DNA of 47,502 bases from UBA7359 sp964523895 (GTDB taxonomy: Bacteria > Pseudomonadota > Gammaproteobacteria > Eutrophobiales > Eutrophobiaceae): the NCBI GenBank assembly GCA_964523895.1, contig CAZGBJ010000019.1:1-47502 (forward strand). The letters run 5' to 3'. The position numbers and the translations under genes are program-made. The notes beneath the pieces were generated by a model, which was not told the origin of the DNA, did no database searches, and saw only the letters and a program-made list of their open reading frames with translations. Of this stretch, positions 31,877 through 40,194 are shown piece after piece (the first letter of the stretch is position 1; each line of letters begins with the position of its first letter).

Positions 31877-33249
31877 TGAAAGTTTCAGAATTACCCTATC
31901 ATCGCGATTCTGCAACGTTGTTCGCTAAAGTAGCAGACGATCCCTGGAGTATGTTTCTGGATAGTGCTTATCCCGATTGTGATATGGGTCGCTACGACAT
32001 TATTGTTTCTCGACCGATGGTTACGCTGGAAACTTATAATGACACCACTCATATTATTGAAAATGATAAAAACAAAAAACTGACTTCTAACGAAGATCCA
32101 TTTGAGCTTGTTAAACAATATCTTGGTGATAGTGATAAAAATTTTACTGGTTTACCTTTTTGTGGAGGAGCCTTAGGTTATTTTTCTTATGATTTAGGAC
32201 GATGTTTAGAAACACTTCCGGAAATAGCGAAACAAGATATTAATATGCCGGATATGGCGATAGGTATTTATGACTGGGCAGTGGTCGTCGATCATCACCT
32301 TCGCCGTTCATGGCTAGCCAGTTTTTGTCGATTTGAAAAGACAACACTAATCTGGACGGAGTTACAGGAATTATTTTCAAATGTTTCAAGCAATGAAGGA
32401 AAAGGGTTTCAGATTAAAACTAATGTTGAATCGAATACATCCAGGGAAGAATATAGAGAAGCATTTGACCGTATAAAAAACTATATTCTTGATGGCGACT
32501 GTTATCAGGTTAATTTAGCACAACGATTTTCTGCTGAATTTGAGGGAGATAGTTGGTCAGCCTATTTACAATTACGACAAGTTAACCCTGCACCTTTTGC
32601 TGCGTATATTAATATTCCTTCAGGAGCAGTTTTAAGTTCATCACCAGAACGGTTTTTAAAAGTGATAGGCAATCAAGTTGAAACAAAACCTATAAAGGGA
32701 ACACAACGCCGTTCTGATTTTGCTTACGAGGATAAGGCACTTGCCGTTTGTTTACTTGAGAGTGAAAAAGATCGTGCTGAAAATCTGATGATTGTCGATT
32801 TGCTGCGTAACGATATCAGTAAATCCTGCGAGTCAGGTTCGGTTGTTGTGCCAAAATTATTTTCTTTAGAAAGCTATGCCACGGTTCATCATTTAGTTAG
32901 TACTATTTCCGGTCGTTTATCAAAGAATAAACAGGCACTGGATTTATTACGCGATTGTTTTCCCGGCGGTTCAATTACCGGCGCGCCGAAATTGAGATCG
33001 ATGGAAATTATTGAGGAACTCGAGCCACATCGTCGTTCAGTTTATTGTGGTTCGATTGCCTATGTTGGTTTTGATAGAAATATGGACAGCAATATCTGTA
33101 TCAGGACGCTGCTTAAATACGAAGATAAACTCTATTTTCATGCCGGTGGAGGAATTGTATGGGATTCCAAAGTCGATGCTGAGTATAAAGAATGTTTTGA
33201 CAAAGCCGCTGCCATGTTGAAATTATTTAAACATGAGGAATTTCATTGA
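31876..33249 (+). CDS. pabB: Aminodeoxychorismate synthase component I
   Basis: A 457-residue chorismate-utilising enzyme making 4-amino-4-deoxychorismate, precursor of p-aminobenzoate. The ATG at 31876 overlaps the mfnF stop. Key blocks are LSSSPERFLK, TKPIKGTQRR, RAENLMIVDLLRND and FPGGSITGAPKLRSMEI. The lysine in PIKGT is the nucleophile that separates PabB from anthranilate synthase (PIAGT). No pabC or glutaminase component is adjacent. Placement in this operon suggests that the product is meant for H4MPT (via mptG) rather than only for folate. Confidence 0.93.
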   Translation: MKVSELPYHRDSATLFAKVADDPWSMFLDSAYPDCDMGRYDIIVSRPMVTLETYNDTTHIIENDKNKKLTSNEDPFELVKQYLGDSDKNFTGLPFCGGALGYFSYDLGRCLETLPEIAKQDINMPDMAIGIYDWAVVVDHHLRRSWLASFCRFEKTTLIWTELQELFSNVSSNEGKGFQIKTNVESNTSREEYREAFDRIKNYILDGDCYQVNLAQRFSAEFEGDSWSAYLQLRQVNPAPFAAYINIPSGAVLSSSPERFLKVIGNQVETKPIKGTQRRSDFAYEDKALAVCLLESEKDRAENLMIVDLLRNDISKSCESGSVVVPKLFSLESYATVHHLVSTISGRLSKNKQALDLLRDCFPGGSITGAPKLRSMEIIEELEPHRRSVYCGSIAYVGFDRNMDSNICIRTLLKYEDKLYFHAGGGIVWDSKVDAEYKECFDKAAAMLKLFKHEEFH

Positions 33250-33830
33250 GCCTAACGGTGATAAAACTAGGCGGTAGTTTAATGCGTAGTGATGAATTAT
33301 CTTCCTGGTTGAGCAGCATTGAGTCTCTATCAACAAATTCAACTGTTATTATTGTGCCTGGCGGTGGTGAATTCGCTGATTCAGTTCGGAATTTGCAAAA
33401 AATACATGGGTTTAATGATCATACGGCACACCGAATGTCGTTATTGGCAATGTGCCAGTATGGTCACTTGTTAGCAGGGATGAGTCCAAATCTGCAAATT
33501 ATCGAAGATATTGATGTCATCTCACCCTCTTTCGGTAAAAACAGGCCGCTTTTATGGTTGCCGCTAAGCTTGTGTGATGATGATTCAGAAATCAGCGCTA
33601 GCTGGGATTTTACCTCCGATAGTATTGCCTTATGGCTAGCAACTAAATTACTGGCAAAGAAATTAGTGTTGGTTAAATCCATAGATTTAAATGCTGCTAA
33701 TTTGTCAATTCGAAATCACATTAAGATGAATCATTTAGATAAAGGATTTCAACAGCTTATTGAAGATTATTCAGGTAAAATCTTGTTCTTGGAAAAAAGC
33801 CAGCACGGACAATTAATAGATCTAAGCTAA
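33246..33830 (+). CDS. mfnE: MfnE-like kinase (amino-acid kinase fold)
   Basis: A 194-residue member of the amino-acid kinase family: VIKLGGSLM at the start, IIVPGGGEFAD near 37, and VLVKSIDL near 147. In archaea MfnE phosphorylates aminomethylfuran phosphate to the diphosphate used by MfnF. The start is TTG at 33246, overlapping the pabB stop (TTGA), with GAGGAA at the proper distance. It is the last gene of the operon. The family and position agree, so the call is fairly firm. Confidence 0.83.
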   Translation: MSLTVIKLGGSLMRSDELSSWLSSIESLSTNSTVIIVPGGGEFADSVRNLQKIHGFNDHTAHRMSLLAMCQYGHLLAGMSPNLQIIEDIDVISPSFGKNRPLLWLPLSLCDDDSEISASWDFTSDSIALWLATKLLAKKLVLVKSIDLNAANLSIRNHIKMNHLDKGFQQLIEDYSGKILFLEKSQHGQLIDLS

Positions 33831-34049
33831 GAATAGTAGAAATCCTGTTCAGAATAGCCTCCCTTCGATTCGCTCAATAATGATTTAAATTAAATCGATT
33901 TCAATTTTCAAGTAATTGGCATAAGTGATGCTTTAGTGAAAGTTATTAAAAAAATAGTAAAGATATTTGCCTGAAGGCCGAAAAACTAAATACAGGCATT
34001 TTTTAAATCATTTGCTGCTGAAATTAAAGCTGAAAGCAGGAGTATAAGT

Positions 34050-35231
34050 ATGGAGAAGTTAGTGACAAATTTAAGTATAGGCAAACAATTTTACATGTTT
34101 ACTGGTTTTGTTTGCATCGGTCTAATTGCGTTGCAATCAGTTATTTATTTTGCCGAGCTTGAAATCACAGGGATTATTTTGGCGAGTTTTATACTGGCGC
34201 TGACAAGCCTGGGCATCTCGCATTATGTCGGCAGTATAAATGGTAAACGCGCTGAATTAATAGTAGGGGGCATGAGTGCGATGTCAAAAGGCGATTTGAC
34301 ACATAAAGTTAATATTACCGGTAAGGATGAATTTGCCTGGATGTGTTGGGAGTATTCACAAGGACGCAAAGGATTTGCGGAACTGGTAAAAGAAATACTC
34401 GGTAGCGCGGGACAATTAGCCGCAGCAGCAGAAGAACTCTCGGCAATTACCGAACAAAGTAATACCGGTGTACTTCGTCAGCAAGGTGAAATCGAACAAG
34501 TAGCGACGGCCATGAATGAAATGTCCGCCACTGTTACAGAAGTATCAAGAAATGCAAGTAGTGCCGCAACGGCAGCACAGGAAGCAGATGATAGGGCCAA
34601 AGATGGTTGTGAAGTAGTTAACACCACAGTGCAAACGATTAATAATCTGGCGGCTGAAGTTGAAAGTACCTCACAAGTTATTGAGAATCTGAAAGGAGAT
34701 AGTATCAGTATTGGTACTGTACTTGATGTCATTCGTGATATTGCTGAACAAACTAATTTATTGGCACTTAATGCCGCTATTGAAGCAGCACGAGCAGGTG
34801 AACAGGGTCGAGGTTTTGCTGTTGTCGCTGATGAAGTTAGAACGTTGGCAAGTCGCACACAACAATCAACACGTGAAATTAACGATATGATTGAACGTTT
34901 GCAAAATGGTGCAAATCAAGCGGTGACTGTTATGGAAATGGGACGTAGCAAAGCAGAGGAAAGTGTCGATCAAGCTGCTAAAGCGGGTGAAGCACTACAA
35001 GCTATTACTGGTGTTGTCGATAATATCAGGAGTATGAATATACAGATTGCCAGTGCGGCTGAAGAACAGAGTTCTACAGCTGAAGAGATTAACCGTAACA
35101 TTGTTAATATAAGTGAAGTTGCTCAGGAAACAGCGGGCGGTTCACAGCAAACAGCCAGCGCCAGTGATGAACTGGCAAAATTAGCTTCCGATCTTCAAAG
35201 CCAGGTAAGTAAATTCAAGATTGTGAATTAA
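34050..35231 (+). CDS. Methyl-accepting chemotaxis protein with minimal periplasmic part
   Basis: A 393-residue receptor. Two membrane segments (about 15-34 and 39-59) are joined by only a few residues, so there is no periplasmic sensor domain. A HAMP-like segment (about 60-112) and a long coiled-coil signalling domain follow. The hairpin tip AEQTNLLALNAAIEAARAGE is the CheW/CheA-binding hallmark. It has no C-terminal CheR pentapeptide. A CAGGAG ribosome-binding site precedes the ATG. It probably senses membrane or energy state or an internal signal. No other chemotaxis gene is near; 33831-34049 upstream shows no further feature. Confidence 0.93.
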   Translation: MEKLVTNLSIGKQFYMFTGFVCIGLIALQSVIYFAELEITGIILASFILALTSLGISHYVGSINGKRAELIVGGMSAMSKGDLTHKVNITGKDEFAWMCWEYSQGRKGFAELVKEILGSAGQLAAAAEELSAITEQSNTGVLRQQGEIEQVATAMNEMSATVTEVSRNASSAATAAQEADDRAKDGCEVVNTTVQTINNLAAEVESTSQVIENLKGDSISIGTVLDVIRDIAEQTNLLALNAAIEAARAGEQGRGFAVVADEVRTLASRTQQSTREINDMIERLQNGANQAVTVMEMGRSKAEESVDQAAKAGEALQAITGVVDNIRSMNIQIASAAEEQSSTAEEINRNIVNISEVAQETAGGSQQTASASDELAKLASDLQSQVSKFKIVN

Positions 35232-35242
35232 TTGCTATATCC

Positions 35243-35456
35243 AGGGACGCTTACAGGGAAGTAAGCGGTACGATTACAGGAGGTAATCGGTAGAGTCGAG
35301 TCAGGAACAGAGACCGAGAGCGAAGCAGGATGCCTACACGGATGTACGACTGCAAGGATGCAGGAGGTAGAACGATTCAGGAGACAAAGTCGAGGTAGTA
35401 GAGTAATGCAGGAGCAATTACCGAACAGAGCCGAGAGCTTACAGGGAAGTAATCGG
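35243..35456 (+). repeat. Array of AGGA-loop mini-hairpins (CsrA-site-like)
   Basis: About eleven GGA cores in 214 bases, several in loops of perfect small stems: CGCTTAC-AGGGAA-GTAAGCG at 35249-35268, CGATTAC-AGGAG-GTAATCG at 35271-35289, GCA-GGA-TGC, TACA-CGGA-TGTA, CTGCA-AGGA-TGCAG at 35350-35363, TGC-AGGA-GCA and GCTTAC-AGGGAA-GTAATC. This resembles CsrB-type RNAs, whose loops carry CAGGA motifs that bind CsrA. The first unit, TTACAGGGAAGT, is near the CsrA in-vitro consensus. Similar units occur after xoxF, which points instead to a dispersed repeat family. The array starts 11 bases after the chemotaxis gene and its end overlaps the last codons of the small minus-strand gene. Confidence 0.75.
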
Positions 35457-35627
35457 TTGTTCGCTATTCACACTTGGGTCATCATGTTTATTTGAAGTTT
35501 CAATTGCTAGTTTTTCGTAAGCCTTGAGTGCGGCAGGCATACCAAAGTCCAGTGCAATGCGATAACAATCCATTAAACTGGAGTCTTCCATTTCATCAAC
35601 GCCAGGTTGCTTAAGCTGTTGTTGCAT
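35439..35627 (-). CDS. Small conserved-looking protein downstream of nrdB
   Basis: A 62-residue acidic protein with GGAG eight bases before its ATG. It begins with a Gln-rich stretch, and the middle looks helical (MDCYRIALDFGMPAALKAYE). There is no membrane segment or metal motif. The last codons lie inside the AGGA hairpin array, so the natural C-terminus may have been replaced when the repeat arrived. I do not recognise it. It is on the same strand as nrdAB but about 190 bases beyond, behind a terminator-like hairpin. Confidence 0.55.
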   Translation of the reverse strand: MQQQLKQPGVDEMEDSSLMDCYRIALDFGMPAALKAYEKLAIETSNKHDDPSVNSEQPITSL

Positions 35628-35716
35628 TTATTTTCTCCATTTCTGTTGTCTTGCTATACAATAATTTTAAAATAGAAGTCTTATAAGCTGTAAAGACTTC
35701 TATACTGAATAAGAAG

Positions 35717-35787
35717 GCCTGGTATCCGGAAGAGGCTGGAGATACCAGGCAATAACCGAGCATCCATCTCGGTTCCCGCTAAGGCGG
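35717..35787 (-). terminator. Hairpin cluster and terminator after nrdB
   Basis: Read on the minus strand there are three successive stems: CCGC-CTTA-GCGG (35787-35776), AACCGAG-ATGGATG-CTCGGTT (35774-35754) and GCCTGGTATC...GATACCAGGC (35750-35717) followed by CTTCTTATT. The last is the likely terminator of nrdAB, although its tail is only moderately T-rich. The second has an ATGGATG loop like the repeat families elsewhere in the window. Confidence 0.6.
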
Positions 35788-35820
35788 TCACGGTAAACTT
35801 GTTAAGAGGGCTTTCAAATA

Positions 35821-36963
35821 TTAGTCCCAAGTTAATGCGCCCCCCGTTTGATATTCGGTAACACGCGTTTCAAAGAAATTCTTTTCTTTACGTAAATTGG
35901 CTTGTTCATCTAACCAGGGTAATGCTGATTCAGCACCAGGGAAGGGCTCTTCACCTAAACCAAGTTGGTTAGCGCGTCTATTGGCAATATATTGAAATTG
36001 TGCGAGATGTGTTTCAGCTGAGTAGCCGAGGATTGGGTCTCTAAGAATATAGCTGGTATATGCTTTTTCAGCTTCATAAGCCTCATCCCACATCTGACGT
36101 ATTTCCTTTGTGTCCAGCGTCAGATTTTCTTCTTCTATTATTTGTTTAACGACACGAATACCAAAAGCAGCATGCATGACTTCATCACGCATAATGTATT
36201 GTAATTGTTCGGAAGTACCTTTCATTAAACCGCGACGTTGCAATGCAAAGATAGGGCTGAAACCATTATAGAACCAGCAGCCTTCAAAGATTGCGGAGAA
36301 GAACATATAGGAGATGACAAAATTGTGCAGTTCATCTCGATCACTTAAATCAATATCTGATCGCAAGACCGAACTTAAACGACGATTAGCAACAGATATT
36401 TTTTGATGTATTTCAGGAACAACACGATAACGGTTATAGATCTCGCCCTGATCAAGACCAATGGTTTCAATGCAATGTTGATAAGTCCATGTATGCAATG
36501 CTTCCTCGTATACTTGACGTGCCTGATAAATCTGTAATTCAGGCGCAGACATTTTTTCCATAACAGCCAGACCAATATTACGCATGGCTAAAATGTCTGA
36601 GGTTGTCAGATAAGATAATACGTTTTCATAAACATGTTTTTCTTCAAGTGTCAGTTTGTGGCGATAATCTGTCACATCCTGAGCCATATTGATATCTAAT
36701 GGTGTCCAGTGATTTTTATTTGCATTAAGGAAAAAATTCCAGGCCCACGGGTATTTAAACGGTGCCAGTTGGTTGATATCGGTCTGTCCATTGATAACGC
36801 GTTTATCTGCTGGATTAACGGGATCAAGTTTTTTTGTAACAACCTTAAGTTCCGGTTTGCTACTGACATCTATTGCAGGTCCACTTAATGCATTTTTAAC
36901 AATAGCAGGTTCAACCTTATCCGTTTGTACCGGTTTTGCTAAAGGGTCATTCCAATCCAACAT
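35821..36963 (-). CDS. nrdB: Class I ribonucleotide reductase beta subunit
   Basis: A 380-residue diiron protein making the radical for deoxynucleotide synthesis. Metal and radical residues follow the family: E154-x2-H157-x3-Tyr161 in EEALHTWTY (tyrosyl radical site present), then Glu in FSAIFEGCWF and RDEVMHAAFG with Glu and His. The N-terminal 60 residues are a loose extension typical of the longer NrdB type. A GAGGTAAC ribosome-binding site precedes the ATG. It follows nrdA by 28 bases in one operon. Confidence 0.95.
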   Translation of the reverse strand: MLDWNDPLAKPVQTDKVEPAIVKNALSGPAIDVSSKPELKVVTKKLDPVNPADKRVINGQTDINQLAPFKYPWAWNFFLNANKNHWTPLDINMAQDVTDYRHKLTLEEKHVYENVLSYLTTSDILAMRNIGLAVMEKMSAPELQIYQARQVYEEALHTWTYQHCIETIGLDQGEIYNRYRVVPEIHQKISVANRRLSSVLRSDIDLSDRDELHNFVISYMFFSAIFEGCWFYNGFSPIFALQRRGLMKGTSEQLQYIMRDEVMHAAFGIRVVKQIIEEENLTLDTKEIRQMWDEAYEAEKAYTSYILRDPILGYSAETHLAQFQYIANRRANQLGLGEEPFPGAESALPWLDEQANLRKEKNFFETRVTEYQTGGALTWD

Positions 36964-36991
36964 TTTGTTACCTCGTATTTTTTATTTATGC

Positions 36992-39874
36992 CTACTGACA
37001 GGCTTCGCAATCCGGGTCTAGAATTGAGCAAACTTTGGGTTCTTCTTCAGTTTGCTCTGTGCCATTACTGTTACTTTTTTCCATGTGAGTGGCACCGAGT
37101 GAACGCAGGTAATAGGTTGTTTTTAAACCTCGAATCCACGCGAGTTTATAAAGGTTATCCAGCTTTTTGCCACTCGGCTCGGCCATATAAAAGTTTACTG
37201 ACTGACCCTGGTCTATCCATTTTTGTCGTCGTGATGCAGCTTCAACCAGCCAGCGTGAATCGACTTCAAATGCGGTGGCATAGATTTCTTTTAATTTATC
37301 TGGAACACGGTCTATCGCTTGTACACTGCCATCAAAATATTTGAGGTCATTAACCATGACATCATCCCAAACACCCTCTGCTTTCATATCTCGTACGAGA
37401 TAGGGGTTAACAACAGTAAACTCACCGGAAAGATTGGATTTAACAAACAGGTTTTGATAAGTCGGTTCAATAGATTGACTAATACCACAGATATTGGAGA
37501 TGGTTGCTGTTGGTGCAATCGCCATGCAATTTGAATTACGCATACCCACTTTCATGACGCGCTCACGCAAGTCATCCCAATTTAAAGTCTGGTCAAAATT
37601 AGCTTGTAAGTAGTCCCCACGTTCATCAGCCAGACGTTGCATCGAGTCGATAGGCATAATGCCCTGACTCCATAAAGAACCGTTATAGGTCGAATAAGAG
37701 CCTCGTTCTTCAGCTAAATGAGTTGATGCTTTGATGGCATAGTAGCTAATTGCTTCCATGCTTGTATCTGCAAAATTAACCGCTTCTTCGGAGCTATAGG
37801 CTAAACGTAATTTATACAAGGCATCCTGAAAACCCATGACACCAAGGCCAATAGGACGGTGGCGTAAATTAGAACGTCTCGCCTTTGGTACACTGTAATA
37901 GTTGTAATCAATAACGTTATCGAGCATACGGATGGCGGTATTAATGGTCTTTTCCAGTTTTTCTGCATTCAAACCATTCTCATCAATATGCTGTGGTAAA
38001 TTAACCGAACCCAGATTACAGACAGCTATTTCATCTTCAGATGTATTGAGTGTGATCTCGGTGCAAAGGTTTGATGAATGTACAACACCGGTATGTGATT
38101 GTGGTGAACGTATGTTGCAAGGATCTTTAAAGGTGATCCAGGGATGTCCTGTTTCGAACAGCATCGATAACATTTTGCGCCATAAGTCATTTGCTGCAAT
38201 GACTTTGAAATTATTAATTTTACCTTCAGCCGCTTGTTGTTCGTACTCAACATAACGTTTATCAAATGCCTCACCGTAAAGATCATGCAAATCAGGTGTT
38301 TCGTGCGGCGAAAACAAGGTCCAGTTACTTTCTTCAGCAACCCGTTTCATGAATAGATCCGGTATCCAGTTTGCCGTATTCATGTCATGGGTACGACGGC
38401 GTTCATCACCGGTGTTCTTGCGTAAATCAAGAAACTCTTCAATGTCCATATGCCAGGTTTCAAGATAGGCACACATAGCGCCTTTACGTTTACCGCCTTG
38501 ATTGACTGCCACAGCGGTATCGTTAGCCACTTTAAGAAAGGGGACAACGCCTTGTGATTTACCATTTGTGCCTTTTATGTGCGCACCCAAGGCACGAACC
38601 GGCGTCCAGTCATTACCCAGTCCACCGGCAAATTTGGATAACATAGCATCATCTTTAATGGCACAAAAAATACCATCAAGATCGTCTGGAACCGTTGTCA
38701 GATAACAACTTGATAATTGAGGACGACAGGTACCTGAATTAAACAGGGTCGGTGTTGAACTCATGAAATCAAATGATGACAGCAGTTGGTAGAATTCTAT
38801 AGCTCGTGCTTCACGATCCAGTTCATTGATAGCCAGACCCATTGCCACTCGCATGAAAAAGGCTTGTGGTAATTCAAAACGAATATCTTCCTCAGTATGA
38901 ATGAAATAACGATCGTAAAGCGTTTGTAAACTAAGATAAGTAAATTGATGATCGCGACTGGCATCTATAGCGGAACCTAATTTATCCAGATCATATTTTA
39001 CGAGTTCATGGTCAAGTAAACCTAATTCAGCGCCACGTTGAATATAGGATTTGAAGTATTCAGGATAGCGTTTGCTCATTTCCTTATGCGTCGCCAGGGT
39101 CATGCTGCCATTGATAAAGCTTAAGGCTTCCTGACGTAATTTATCCAGTAACAAACCCGCTGCGGCATAACTATAATTTGGATCTTTCTCAATCAATGTT
39201 CTGGCACTCATGACCAGTGCATGATTAACATCAGCTTCATCAATACCGTCAAATAAATTCTTATGCGTTTCATCGCTAATAAGCTTTGCATCAACTTCAG
39301 ACAAACCTTCACAGGTTTCGTTAATGATGGATTGTAAGCGAACCATATCCAATGGCACTTTACTGCCATCCAGTCGTTTAACATTAATCTGGCTCGAGGG
39401 AGTGTCTTCTGCAGAATCAGTATCTGTTGTGGGTTCAGCAGTACGTTCACGAGAACGTTCTTCGCGATAAATAACATACGCTCGGGCTACTTTTTGTGCA
39501 CCGGCACGCATTAGAGATAGCTCTACCTGATCTTGAATATCTTCGATATGCAAGGTACCACCGTCCGGCATGCGTCGTGTTAAGGCATTAACAATTTGTT
39601 GCGTCAGTGATTCTACTGTTTGATGGATACGAGTTGAGGCTGCTGCAGTGCCGCCTTCTACGTCAATAAATGCCTTGGTCATGGCAACTGAAATTTTACT
39701 TAGATCGAACGAAGTAACCTTACCATTACGGCGAATGACGCGGTAATGACTGAGTTGATTGGATAAATAATTACTTTGACTCTGGCTAGAAACAGCCTGA
39801 GTAATACTTGTATCCAAATTACTGTCGGCTGTGCTAGCCGGCGGCGCTATATTAGCAGTACCTTCCGCCTCCAT
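36992..39874 (-). CDS. nrdA: Class I ribonucleotide reductase alpha subunit with two ATP-cones
   Basis: A 960-residue catalytic subunit. Two ATP-cone domains are visible: one starting at VIRRNGKVTSFDLSKIS (about 45-135) and a second starting at NVKRLDGSKVPLDMVRLQ (about 165-255). Catalytic parts include STPTLFNSGTCRPQLSSCYL, the radical-site NLCTE and CNLGSVNLPQH, and a C-terminal shuttle CSILDPDCEACQ. Two cones allow allosteric activity control by dATP. A GGAGGGG ribosome-binding site lies before the ATG. The upstream region has two NrdR-type palindromes and a DnaA box. Confidence 0.95.
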   Translation of the reverse strand: MEAEGTANIAPPASTADSNLDTSITQAVSSQSQSNYLSNQLSHYRVIRRNGKVTSFDLSKISVAMTKAFIDVEGGTAAASTRIHQTVESLTQQIVNALTRRMPDGGTLHIEDIQDQVELSLMRAGAQKVARAYVIYREERSRERTAEPTTDTDSAEDTPSSQINVKRLDGSKVPLDMVRLQSIINETCEGLSEVDAKLISDETHKNLFDGIDEADVNHALVMSARTLIEKDPNYSYAAAGLLLDKLRQEALSFINGSMTLATHKEMSKRYPEYFKSYIQRGAELGLLDHELVKYDLDKLGSAIDASRDHQFTYLSLQTLYDRYFIHTEEDIRFELPQAFFMRVAMGLAINELDREARAIEFYQLLSSFDFMSSTPTLFNSGTCRPQLSSCYLTTVPDDLDGIFCAIKDDAMLSKFAGGLGNDWTPVRALGAHIKGTNGKSQGVVPFLKVANDTAVAVNQGGKRKGAMCAYLETWHMDIEEFLDLRKNTGDERRRTHDMNTANWIPDLFMKRVAEESNWTLFSPHETPDLHDLYGEAFDKRYVEYEQQAAEGKINNFKVIAANDLWRKMLSMLFETGHPWITFKDPCNIRSPQSHTGVVHSSNLCTEITLNTSEDEIAVCNLGSVNLPQHIDENGLNAEKLEKTINTAIRMLDNVIDYNYYSVPKARRSNLRHRPIGLGVMGFQDALYKLRLAYSSEEAVNFADTSMEAISYYAIKASTHLAEERGSYSTYNGSLWSQGIMPIDSMQRLADERGDYLQANFDQTLNWDDLRERVMKVGMRNSNCMAIAPTATISNICGISQSIEPTYQNLFVKSNLSGEFTVVNPYLVRDMKAEGVWDDVMVNDLKYFDGSVQAIDRVPDKLKEIYATAFEVDSRWLVEAASRRQKWIDQGQSVNFYMAEPSGKKLDNLYKLAWIRGLKTTYYLRSLGATHMEKSNSNGTEQTEEEPKVCSILDPDCEACQ

Positions 39875-39965
39875 TTACCCCTCCAAATCTATTTTTTTAT
39901 TGTTTCAAGTCGATGAACATAGCTCGAAACTTGTTGATGTTTATTCTGTAAATGAATGTATAGCA

Positions 39966-40013
39966 CCACAATAAAATGTGGTCAAGCACTTATTAAACCA
40001 CAAGATGATGTGG
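39966..40013 (-). promoter_or_regulatory. Pair of NrdR-box-like palindromes upstream of nrdA
   Basis: CCACAATAAAATGTGG (39966-39981) and CCACAAGATGATGTGG (39998-40013) are near-identical 16-bp palindromes whose starts are 32 bases apart, three helical turns. Size, CCACA/TGTGG ends and spacing fit NrdR operators in front of ribonucleotide reductase operons. They probably repress nrdAB when ATP/dATP-loaded NrdR binds. Confidence 0.75.
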
Positions 40014-40042
40014 TATTGACTGTGAACTAGCTTAGAGTTTCC

Positions 40043-40051
40043 TGTGGATAA
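40043..40051 (-). promoter_or_regulatory. DnaA box upstream of nrdA
   Basis: TGTGGATAA on the plus strand is a perfect match to the consensus DnaA box (TTATCCACA on the minus strand). DnaA controls nrdAB in E. coli, so a control site fits. The rest of 39875-40194 is AT-rich, with no gene and no other recognised element. A single nine-base site could be chance. Confidence 0.5.
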
Positions 40052-40194
40052 GCTGGGCAAAAAAGGCTTGTTAGACCAGCTTGCAAGATAAAATATGAAG
40101 TAATTCAGCAGCTTAAGATAAGAGCTGAGATTTAATGTTTTTGCTGGCTAGTTTTGTGCAAAACTTACTGAAAATAGACTCAAAAAAGCGATTT

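Noticed and set aside
35243..35456. CRISPR array
   Set aside because: Units differ in length and sequence, stems change from unit to unit, there are no equal spacers, and no cas gene is present.
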